From assembly GCA_028565635.1 (NCBI GenBank), contig JAOXYB010015576.1, forward strand, positions 1 through 19,480: a DNA stretch of 19,480 nucleotides. The letters run 5' to 3'. Below are positions 1 to 9,300 of this stretch, in pieces. Source of the DNA: Phoronis ovalis (lineage: Eukaryota > Phoronida > Phoronidae). The position numbers and the translations under genes are program-made. Every line of letters starts with the position of its first letter. The stretch's first letter is position 1. The notes beneath the pieces were generated by a model. It did no database searches and was not told the origin of the DNA. It worked only from the letters and a program-made list of their open reading frames with translations.

Positions 1-408
1 GAACCCGAGCCATCGTCGATACCTACGATGTGTGAAAAGATCATGATTCTACATGTAATAGTTTTGAAGATATTTGAGTGACAGACGGACACTCGAGATT
101 TAGTAGTATAGATATCAATCTATCAGTATCTTTCACTACAGAATATATGTTGTGCCTTGACGGCATTGTACAAGTTTCAAAATATGCACAGAAGACGTTA
201 AATTTTAACAAAAATAGAAATACATCTATTCCACTCAAAGTAACACACATTACAAAATATGTATTATAAATATAGCTAACCAAAAAATCATCACCTCAAA
301 AAATAAAATCCGCGGCTAGCTCGACACTTGCGTTATCAGATTAGAAATAGGTTTTTAAACTATGATGCACGTGTCACTTCTGAATTTCTGCATAGAATAA
401 TGTCTTAC

Positions 409-3400
409 CTTGCAAACAAGCACATTTAGCACCGGATGTCTGTAAACTTCTTTCGGATTTTGCTGATGTATCTGACTGGTACAAGCGGTACATGTGACCA
501 TATCTGAAATTAATTAAAGTAGTAAACATCTAATCCAAAATAACAATAAGAGTAAAAAACAGTTTTCTAGGCTTCGTGTTATATAAATGTACCAAGAGAC
601 GATCAGCGTATGCGTACCTTGTTTCACAGCCCGCCTACTACTACTTCTTGTGTTGAATTCCGGACCCTTAAACACAGGTTTATCATCTTCATCGGACACA
701 GCCTCTGGCTGAACCACCACTGTACCTAGAAGACAGTGCTCTATTTAAATATGTTAAGAAAGAAAACGCAAGGCCATACTCATACCATGGAGGTAAAAAT
801 GTTGATACTTCATGCAAACAGAGGAGATTGCTAAAACTTTGTTTACATATTTTAGGTGTATACTCCAGTACTTTTTTGTTCGTAGCAGAGAACTAGTTTC
901 CCCAAAACATTCTACACTAGTGTCAAGCCCAAACAACAACATTCTACAAGTAAAGTTAATCTTGGAAACACATAAGTGCACAAAACTTTTTCAAACCAGT
1001 ACTATGTGACTTTAATTAAATAACCCAGGATCAGAGCTTTAGCAAATGAAGACCCCAATACTTTATTTACCTTCAGGCAAAACTGGATCTCCTTCAGAGT
1101 CTACACCAGCCTTACTTGTGGATGGTTGAGGACTGGGTGACCTTCGTGTCAATTTTGTTTCTGCATCATCTTCAACTGTCTCTAGACTATCTTTTCCATC
1201 ACTCATTGGTCCCCTTTCTTCAACTTCACTGATATCTTCTTCATTTTCTTCTTCATCAGTGTCAATCACTTTATGAGTCACTTTGGGCTTCCTGAAATCA
1301 ATTGAGATTATTACTTCAAGAAAATTTTAAACAACACAAGCATCTGTATACCAATGTCCGTATTTCATCAACACACATTTTTATTGCTATACTAATCAGT
1401 TCATGGGAGACTGGGTTGAAAGCTACAACTCTCATTCAAAAATAAAAGTTTGTTACATACTCTGTAAAATCAGTGCTTTCCACTCATAAACTAGGTATTC
1501 ATTGTATTACATTCATTCTTGTCTGCTTCAAACATTTAAAATCCATACATGGAATGTGCAAATTCAAGTAAAGCAGCCCTGAACCTGGATTATTTTTAAG
1601 GGAAGTTCTTACCTTCTACTCAATTTATTTTCAGAGGATCTGGCATCCGATTTGTCGCCATGTTCTTCTTCATCTTCAGTTGACATTGCATCGTTGGGAG
1701 TTGTTCTACCTGAATTATCTGTATCAACACTGTGTCTTCTATTAGCATCTCCAGCCAGCTTCTGAACAAGTTTGTTTAACTTTCCACTGTAAATGAAATA
1801 TTATTTTAAGCTTTGCGAATATTATTTGGTACAATTTATTCACACATTATGCTTTAAAGTTATATAGAAAAATAAAAGTTTATATATTTTGAAAGAATAC
1901 CACTCATACTTCTAAATATGCAACTAATTGTTCTGAGTTGGCTATGTGACCTGTATGGTTGCCATGTTTGGGTAAGAAGTTAAATTTTGAGATTCAAACC
2001 CCAACGTTTTAGCCCAAACCGGCAACTACACAGGTCGCGTGATCTACTCAGAGAAAATTACAGATTTAGAAAGTTACATACTTTCATAATATGTGTACTT
2101 TGGTTTGTTCATCTTTTCATTTAATTAGCTAAAATTTAACTTTAAGTATGAAGTGTAATTAATTGTGCCGAACAATATTCGCCACCTAAATAGAACAACA
2201 GTAAGACCGGGTGGGACGTCCTCAGTAGGTTTTATATAGGGATTACTCCCAAGGCCTATAAAGGCTAGTCATTAAATGTGATCACTCCACTTAGAATTTT
2301 AACTATTGTGCTTTTATCCCCAAAAAAATAAAGTAGATTTTAATACTTAAATATAAACTCAGTTGACAATTATCTTTATTGACAGCCTACAGCATGAGTA
2401 TTATGCTATAATATGTCGACACTGTTTTTGATAGCAAAACCTGAAATGTATTATCCCAAGGTGCAAAACCATCAATTTTCTAAAGACTGAGACAATGGAT
2501 TAGCTTGAACCGGGTGACTGTATATAAGAAAGTTGTGCAATTAAAATGCATGCAACAATCTCGTGCTGAAAGATTGTACATGAGCACTTTATAAATAGCT
2601 GGTGAATAATGAGACCAAAATGTTGTAAAATCCCCATATAGCATTAGTGGGACAATACCCAGATTTCAGTACATTTTACCCTATTAATGAACATTGTACT
2701 GCTCAACAGTTTGGGAACTACAGAGAAAATATTTGACTGACAAGGTCAAGACAGTGCAACAACATACAGCCCGATTTATCATGAGCGATTACTCAAAATA
2801 TTCGAGTGTATTGAATACATTTCAAACACGGAAATGGTCATATCTGCAAGAAAGATGAAAATAGCACAACTAATGGTCTTTTTCGAAGTTGTCAGTAGTG
2901 TTGCCCTGTTTAGAAAATAATGGAAATAGTTTTATTTTCTGCCCATATAACCATCCACTAGATAAAAAAAAACACCCGTCCACTTTAATAGACCACTATC
3001 AAATACTAACATGTATAATAGTAGCTTCTTTCCAAGAACTGTGGCTGAATGGAATTTTCTTGGGGAGGATATATTGTGTGTACATCAGTGGTACATAGCT
3101 TCCAAGAACAGATTTGAGAAAGATATGATGTCGTTTTTAACATTGCTAGTTTTTGCAATTGGTGATGGCAACACTCGTCATTGCTGTTCATGGGATCAGA
3201 TACAGTATACTTCTTCCCGAGATTGATGTAGATGAATAATTAACAATAATTATATATGTTTAGTCCTGCACGCATGACCCTACAATGACCGTCTACGGCT
3301 TGTCGTAGGTTCAGGACCGGATCCTATCTCAAAGGGGCCGGAGCTCGATTAGTTTTCATGCAAGCAATGGATGACAGACCTTCAAGAGTGCATTTTGGGT

Positions 3401-5611
3401 TTTATGCTGATCTGTTGTGGAAGCTTTGATCAAGTTATCTAGATATGTAGTCCTGGTTCATGACGTTGTGCTCTAGCTCTTGATAATGTGACTTGTGAGC
3501 TGTGCGAACAGTCATGGAATCTTACATAGCCAATTTCAGTGAAAGTGCTCAAACTTGGAAATCTATGGAATTCCTACCAAATGAGTTCATGTATCACCAT
3601 CCAGATACTCTCTGATTATCCAACTTCAACTCCAAGCACTCCTATAACCATTTGTAACCCAGAGGGATGGGAATACTTGCCAAAAAACTTGGTTGGTGTG
3701 TGAGGCCCAGGGTAAAACATGCTTACTGCAGGGTGAATAAAAACTTAATTCCGGAGTTTCAAATGGTGATGGGAGTAGTGGAAATTGAATAATGAGAGAT
3801 TACTGGACAGTGATGTATGAACTCATTCGATAGGAAGTACGTAGATATCGAAGTTTGGGCACTTTCACTGTAATTGGCTATGAGAGATTCCATGACTGTT
3901 CGCATAGCTCATAAGTCAGATTATCAAGAGCTAGTGAGAATGTCATGAACCAGGACTACTAGATATGGTGGTATAAGATTAGTGAACGTCAAGGAATAGG
4001 CAGAAGCAAAAAAATTGTGAATTCATTTATTTAATTAAAAAAGTACTTTCAAATTGTGGCCCTTTTGAGATAGGAGCCGGCATAACCTGATGGCTATGCC
4101 TATAAAAGTAGGAGTCATGCTAGTCCTGCAAGCATGACCCTACTATGGACAGTCTACGGCTTATCCGTAGGGTCATGGCCACCTCATATCTCAAACCAGC
4201 CGAAGTTCAACCAGCCTTCACATATGCGCAATAGCATAATTTTATGTTGATGTGCTGTTGAACCTTTTAAGTTATCTAGATATCCTGCTATAAGAAGCGG
4301 AATAGTCAAGGAACAGACAAAGCAAAAATTTGGGTGGAATTCATTTATTTAATTAAGAAAGTAAGTGTTTTCGAACTTCGGCTGGTTTGAGATTAGTCCT
4401 AGCTTTATGACCCTACTATGTTGCCTACGGCTACATAGGGTCATAGTTCAAGACGTGCAACTATCAGTAGAAGTTGGTGTCTTTCAAAAACACTCACCGT
4501 GTGTCAAAAAATTCAAAGCAGTTTTGTTGCCTTCTTTGTCTATGATGCGTCTTCTTCTGTTTTCTGTCACTTTAACCTCGATTAGTACTCCTCAAGGTTA
4601 CTTCTAGCCCACAAATCCACTACCACTACGAACAGCGCAAAATTTACATCCTGCAGACTTCATATGGCAGGATATGACATCACATTTACCAGCGACATGA
4701 GGCGGCAATCTGAAGAAATTCGGATAGGATGAACTAGTCGAAAAGATGTCTCTGTTACGATATGACCACTTCTGAACACATTCTTGATGCCCTCTGGATA
4801 GTGAATGAGAAATACATCTTTTCGACTAGTTCATCCTATCCGAATTTCTTCAGAAGAAGAAGTATCATAGACAAAGAAGGCAACAAAACTGCTTTGAATT
4901 TATTGAATTTTTTGACACACGGTGAGTGTTTTTGAAAGACGCCAATTGCACGTCTTGAACTATGACCCTACGTAGCCGTAGGCAACATAGTAGGGTCATA
5001 AAGCTAGGACTAGTTTGAGATATGAGGTGGTCATGACACTACGGACAAGCCTGGCCATAGGTCATGGTTGCAGGACTAGACTCTAGAGTCATGCGAGAAG
5101 GACTAATTGACTTTGACTGTTTGACTTTGAGCAGCACAAAGCCTAAACCAGATTTGCCAGTTTGCTCCGCCCATCAGGTGGAGGAAATGAACGGGCCGTG
5201 AGGGTCAAGTATTATATTACTACTAGTAATAGTATATCGTGCGAATTAAATTTAATATTAAATGAAAATTTTTAGTGGGACATGTCAGTTTGTCACAAGT
5301 GACACTAATGAGAGTAATGAGTGACTATAATTCTGTCTACTGCAAATCCTCACACAAATTGTAACAAAGAAACAAACAATGCTGTCTCCATCAACAGCAT
5401 CTAAAATATTATTCTGAGCCCAAGGGTACTGGGCACTCTTATTAAAGTACCTTTTGTCTGTCTTTGTACTACCACAGTCAGTGGAAGATGCCTTTTCGCT
5501 CCCGTTAGATGGCGCATTTTCTTTCGGGTTTTCTTTGGTTCCCTTTTTATCAGATGGTGGGTAGTCGTCATCATCACTATCAAGCTCCACGTATTCCGTG
5601 ATCTTTACCAT
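409..5611 (-). CDS. ATRX: ATRX chromatin remodeller, N-terminal part (5 coding exons; continues past base 1)
   Basis: Coding exons, in transcript order, are 5611-5451, 1786-1613, 1291-1071, 725-618 and 503-409. All have AG/GT borders and the frame stays open for 253 residues. The start ATG at 5611 is fixed by an in-frame TAA 12 nt upstream. Three features identify the gene. Exon 2 encodes SGKLNKLVQKL, like the vertebrate ATRX N-terminal SKLNTLVQKL. Exon 4 encodes GTVVVQPE and VFKGPEF, matching GTVIVQPE and DFKGPEF of human ATRX. Exon 5 opens the ADD domain with CTAC, then YRHP and VLVCK, i.e. the first zinc-ligand cysteines. Between these the protein is acidic and serine-rich, as in the family. 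ATRX is a SWI/SNF-like ATPase; with DAXX it deposits H3.3 in heterochromatin, and ADD reads H3K9me3 with unmethylated H3K4. The rest of ADD and the helicase lie beyond the window. The last exon ends in phase 0. I could not place the next exon in bases 1-408; a short open stretch at the very edge (1-22) is too weak to call. Confidence 0.92.
1787..3260. other. ATRX intron 1, part left of the foldback nest
   Basis: Noncoding and AT-rich. Apart from the palindrome at 1909-2072 I see no RNA gene, conserved coding stretch or further clear repeat here. Short open frames on both strands near 2890-3226 have no family-like features. Confidence 0.6.
1909..2072. repeat. Imperfect palindrome in ATRX intron 1
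   Basis: The sequence around GTGACCTGTATGGTTGCCATGTTTGGG (inside 1947-1973) recurs inverted as CCCAAACCGGCAACTACACAGGTC (about 2014-2037). Weaker inverted matches extend to TTCTAAAT on the left and ATTTAGAA on the right. Arms are about 60-70 bp around a centre near 1992. It resembles an old MITE, but does not share the TAGTCCT ends of the other elements. Confidence 0.5.
3448..3958. mobile_element. E3: 511-bp foldback element with 9-bp target duplication
   Basis: The element starts TAGTCCTGGTTCATGAC and ends with its complement GTCATGAACCAGGACTA. Inverted similarity runs about 190-200 bp into each arm (left 3448 to about 3645, right about 3760-3958), leaving a short non-repeated centre. It is flanked by the perfect direct repeat CTAGATATG (3439-3447 and 3959-3967). 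The uninterrupted target TTATCTAGATAT is visible in the related element E2 near 4273-4284, which supports the insertion. No reading frame looks coding. Confidence 0.82.
4121..5078. mobile_element. E2: foldback element inside E1, itself interrupted by E4
   Basis: The left terminal repeat (4121-4205) starts TAGTCCTGCAAGCATGACC. The right one (5013-5078, plus 4376-4393 before E4) ends GGTTGCAGGACTA. The inner parts, 4188-4205 and 4376-4393, are perfect 18-bp complements. Each terminus also contains its own small hairpin (ATGACCCTAC with GTAGGGTCAT in the left one). Without E4 it would be about 330 bp. GAGTCATGC at 4112-4120 recurs at 5086-5094 and may be its target duplication, but 7 extra bases (5079-5085) separate the right copy from the terminal AGGACTA. 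Confidence 0.72.
4394..5012. mobile_element. E4: 619-bp foldback element with perfect 9-bp target duplication
   Basis: The outer arms 4394-4559 and 4851-5012 are near-identical inverted copies, apart from a 13-nt and a 9-nt indel and a few substitutions. They start TAGTCCTAGCTTTATGACC. Inside lies a perfect 40-bp inverted pair (4710-4749 with 4814-4853) around a 64-nt loop. The right half is continuous, whereas the left half carries about 150 extra bases (4560-4709) between the two stem blocks. GTTTGAGAT flanks the element at 4385-4393 and 5013-5021. Removing E4 and one flank restores E2's terminal repeat exactly as its opposite end predicts. The high arm identity suggests it is the youngest of the nest. 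Confidence 0.88.
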
Positions 5612-6306
5612 AGTAGAATATTATATACGCTATAGCATTTCTCCAAAAAATATGGAATAATATGTTCGAGAATAAGACAACCCCAGACAATGGCGGCTAT
5701 TTCGCGCCTTCTCAAAAGGTTGATTAGATAATGACGTATTGGCCACGTGATCATCTCATTAGCATAATTTATGCATGACGTCATCTAATTAATATGCAAA
5801 AAAAAATCAGAACTCGTCTGGGTCTGGTCATCATTAAATTTGTCAAAAAGTGACCCGAAAAAAACATGTCTTCATAAACACCCTTTATATAGCATCTTGA
5901 AGACGAAAAACATTTTCACTTCTGCCGCTCATTCTTGGATGCAGGAGTACTCCCCGGGAACACTTCCGAAATTATCTCCGCGTCCCTTCTCTAGCTTAAT
6001 ATTTAGTGTAACTAATCTAATTACTATTGTCGGGTCTTTAACTCTCTTCAACTGGCACCACTGCCGATAGTTGCTGATACCTGTACGTGCCTGGTCAGAA
6101 ATTAACTTGCCTTAAACAAAATAGCAACAGTATTCAGCTGTGAAATTTAGTCAACTCAATTATAAATGCCTAAATGGTTTAACCATCTGAGTTATATGTT
6201 ACTTTAATGCCAGGACATTAGTCCCAGTTTCCTACCATCAAAAAGTACCGGCGCCCGGCGCACTATCGAAGAAGTTGCATACCGTTTCTACGCATGCGCG
6301 ATAAAA
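5612..6306. promoter_or_regulatory. Divergent ATRX/SLAIN promoter region
   Basis: The two start codons are 767 bp apart, head to head. On the ATRX side there is AATGGCGGC (5689-5697, YY1-like) next to TTTCGCGCC (5700-5708, E2F-like). Between the genes are CACGTG (5744-5749, E-box), a perfect CRE, TGACGTCA (5776-5783), and octamer-like ATGCAAAA near 5803. On the SLAIN side there is a GC-rich block (CCGGCGCCCGGCGC, about 6248-6261) and CGCATGCGC (6291-6299, NRF1-like). No TATA box is placed well for either gene. Factor names rest on motif match only. Confidence 0.55.
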
Positions 6307-6339
6307 ATGGCCGAGAATGGAGTAGTTTTATCCAGTTAG
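6307..6339 (+). other. Upstream ORF in the SLAIN leader (10 codons)
   Basis: AAAATGG at 6304-6310 is a strong Kozak context. The ORF reads MAENGVVLSS and then TAG, ending 39 nt before the SLAIN ATG and in the same frame. A second, two-codon uORF (ATG GAG TAG, 6317-6325) is nested in another frame. Whether they are in the mRNA depends on the start site; NRF1-like DNA immediately upstream suggests transcription may begin close by, and the first ATG also overlaps a YY1-like AAAATGGCCG motif. Confidence 0.4.
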
Positions 6340-6378
6340 TGTATTAATTTGTTAAATTTTATAGTGGCATTGCGAAAA

Positions 6379-9300
6379 ATGAGCACTGTGATAGAGTCGT
6401 TAGATTCATCACAAGATCCTCAACAGGAGGTGAAAAAATTACAAGATTTAGTAAAGAAACTTGAGAGGCAAAATGAAGCATTACGAACTCGTCATAACCG
6501 GACGATGTCTTCCCTATCTTCTGAAACGTCAACAACAGAAGAGGAAAACAGTCATAGAACTCCTTCCCCGAGTCCTAGGATAGATTTAAAAGAAAAATTA
6601 AAAATTGCACAGAAAATATCCGAAACTACAATATGTGAAGGTTTAGAAAAAGCTGTTGTAGAAGAATTGGACATTGTGGATGTCTTTAGAGAATTAGATG
6701 ACAACAGAGAGGATTCATGGTGAGTTTTCGGCAGTTTGTCACTTTGTATTGTTGAATCATTCATCATATCATTGGCATGTTGTCGATGTAGAACATATCA
6801 GTCAAAGTCCACAGATTGCTCACATATTATTTTCTTTTTTGTGACATATCCGCGAACACTGATGAAAAGATTCTTAAATTTTCTTCTTAATGATACTGAG
6901 AGTTGGCAGTTAATTTAATTGAATCCTTTTCTATCAGATGTTATAATTTGCAGACTACGATTAATGATCACAAGGCATATACGCATGGTGCGTCAAAGTG
7001 ACAAGGGTCCATATACTAAGGTGTCATATGGTTAAATATAGTTTGATGAAGTTAGCTAATGTATACTGCAAAAAAGCTGTAAAATTCAGCTCATTTATGA
7101 AGTATGCAATATATATATATATAATTAAATTTCAGAGCTAATTTCACAGTATAGTATTGCTCGAAATAAATGTTAGTACTGCTGAGTCTTATTTTTTTTC
7201 TAATTTATGTTCATGACTTCATTACCTCACATTTATAACTTGCTCATTTGTATGTATCCGAATGTGTTACATTTAGATTTTATTCTTATTGATTTTTCAC
7301 ATTCTGATATAGGATCAGATTTGAGTAAATCAAAGCATTACTGTTGTCTTATAGATATAAGCTTCTTCTTAAATCTTTAGCTGTTAAATGTCAAATGTGA
7401 TTCGAGTTGTTCATGTTGGGATTCAATGAAAACAGATAGTAAAATGTAGCTGTTAATTGTTTTATAATCACCTAATGCTACATAGATGATAGCTGAGTCA
7501 TCATACATGTTTAAAGTTTCCAAAAAATACGTTGAGCCTATGGAAAAGTGACTGTTCATATCATGTGTACATATAGACCAGAGGTACAGACTTACCTTGG
7601 TAACACCTTGGCAGTTTACATTTGTAGTACAGTTCAACTGTTTGAAAAAGTTCAGATATCCTGCAAACAATGTTTTGATTGGTAACATTTTAAGGGAGCA
7701 ATACCCACATGTGCACTAAAGTCATTTTTTACAACCTGTACCAATATAGAAAAGCATCGAATTTTCCTTAAAGGGGAAACAGGTTTTTCGATGATTAATT
7801 ATTATGGAGTTGTCATCAACATAGGTACAGTCTGAAATTATGATAACTTATGCAGACACTCTGAAAGTTCTTTTTTATTTCAAAGTTGGATTCGAAAAAC
7901 ATTTCTTTCCAATAGTTATAATAACACTGTTATTACAACCTACTTTGCGCAACTGAGCATTGTTTTGTTCATAACTGAACGCCCTGTATTTAACAGAAAG
8001 TATGAACTATTTACTATAATAATTAAAATCAAATAATATTGTTATTCTTGAAGACATCACATTTCTTTATGATGCCACATTTATTTATAAAAAAATAGTC
8101 AATAGTTAATTTAATAGTTGGCTAGTGTACTCTTATGTATAATCAATTTATTTTCAATGTTATCTTTATCGGTAATATTTGTTTGCTTCGATTGATTTTA
8201 ACAGTCTAATTATTAAATGTTAGGGCTTAATTTTACAGTATATTAATAGTCTTTCCTGTCAAGATATCTTTGTGTTTCAAGTGCATGACATTAAACAAAA
8301 TAACTTAACAGATGTTTAATTTTTAATTTGTATGCATGCCACAGTTTGCATTATTTGCTCCTTTTCTAGAGCACCTAGTGTCCCAGGTAGCTTGCTTTTT
8401 GCTGTTATTTTTGTACAAATGTGCCGGACCTTGCATTTCCTGCTGTTTGAAGCTGGCTCAGTAACTGCCAGGAAATGTATGTGATATGGATAGATATTTA
8501 GGAAATCTATGCCAGGATTTGGCACAAAGCCAGTAAGAATTTTTTTATATATATCAAAAATCAATGGGGAAATGCTTATGAACTTGTATGTGCTATAAAT
8601 GCATATATATGCATACCATAAATGGAGATCAGAAAGTACTGAATAAAGGTTTCGAATTGAATCCTATAAATACATGAATACACTCAGTTGAAACAATACT
8701 AAAAACTGGTAATAGATTTTGATAATACAATTTCTACTTTATAAAGGAACCAGCCAACTGTTTTAACATTATAAAAACTAGACATTTCACCCTAAACCAC
8801 TACATGTTAAATAAAAAGTTAACTGAAGCGTATAACATTTCAATGAAGTGTGTGAGCACTTCAGTTGAGCCATTTTTTAATACTCCAGTTTGTTTCTGTC
8901 AAATTTGGGTAAAATGACTTTAACTTGGATTTATAAGTTACTATTTATACTTTCATCTGGCTATGAATGTTTATAGCATTCTTTTTACTGAACATCAGCT
9001 GTACACAGCTGCTCATGCACTATATCACATGCCATAACATTATCTACTTTCTGAAACACATCTGTTTGAAACTGGAATTTATATCCAGGACTTTCAAACC
9101 CTTTATTTTGATGTCTTTTAGTACAACCCAGGCTACATTGTAAAAAAAAAAAATATTGTATAAACACTCTTGTACGGTGTTTGAAGAACATATTTTTATA
9201 GCTCAGGCGGGACTGATTTTGAAAACTCTTTGAATCACATGCATTTTTACTAGTCCACTCCATATAGATAAAGTGCTGGAATAATAATTGTCATCTACTA

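Larger units (their letters stand above)
3261..5105. mobile_element. E1: outer foldback-type element, interrupted by E2 and E3
   Basis: The left end TAGTCCTGCACGCATGACC (3261) and right end GCATGCGAGAAGGACTA (about 5089-5105) are inverted terminal sequences. They continue inward to a 23-bp block at 3317-3339 whose complement lies at 4058-4080 (21 of 23 match). The right end is split by E2 and the interior by E3. Without those insertions E1 would be about 350 bp with no coding capacity. Its interior shares a stretch around GAATTCATTTATTTAATTAA (about 4018-4040) with E2 (about 4338-4357), so E1 and E2 are one family. The flanks 3252-3260 and 5106-5114 do not form a clear duplication, consistent with an older insertion. 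Confidence 0.7.

Noticed and set aside
1-22. Possible next ATRX ADD exon at the left edge, minus strand
   Set aside because: An AG and an open stretch reading IDDGSG exist, but the phase does not fit the previous exon end and only 20 bases are visible.
5285-5450. Continuation of ATRX exon 1 into a longer open frame
   Set aside because: A donor at 5450 joins in frame to a conserved ATRX motif; the read-through adds a Cys/Val-rich tail with no family resemblance.
5840-6070. Plus-strand 76-codon open frame between ATRX and SLAIN
   Set aside because: It lies in the divergent promoter, with no family features and no splice links to SLAIN exon 1.
6851-6900. CTGATGA followed by CTGA, as a second C/D snoRNA
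   Set aside because: Box C starts with C, the spacing is too short and there is no closing stem.
7377-7688. Minus-strand 103-codon open frame in SLAIN intron 1
   Set aside because: No recognisable domain, and the composition is that of AT-rich noncoding DNA.
8316-8564. Minus-strand open frame of 82 codons in SLAIN intron 1 with an HFL...RKCKV stretch faintly like a piggyBac C-terminal zinc motif
   Set aside because: Only one cysteine of the expected pairs aligns, there are no terminal repeats around it and no upstream transposase domain is visible.
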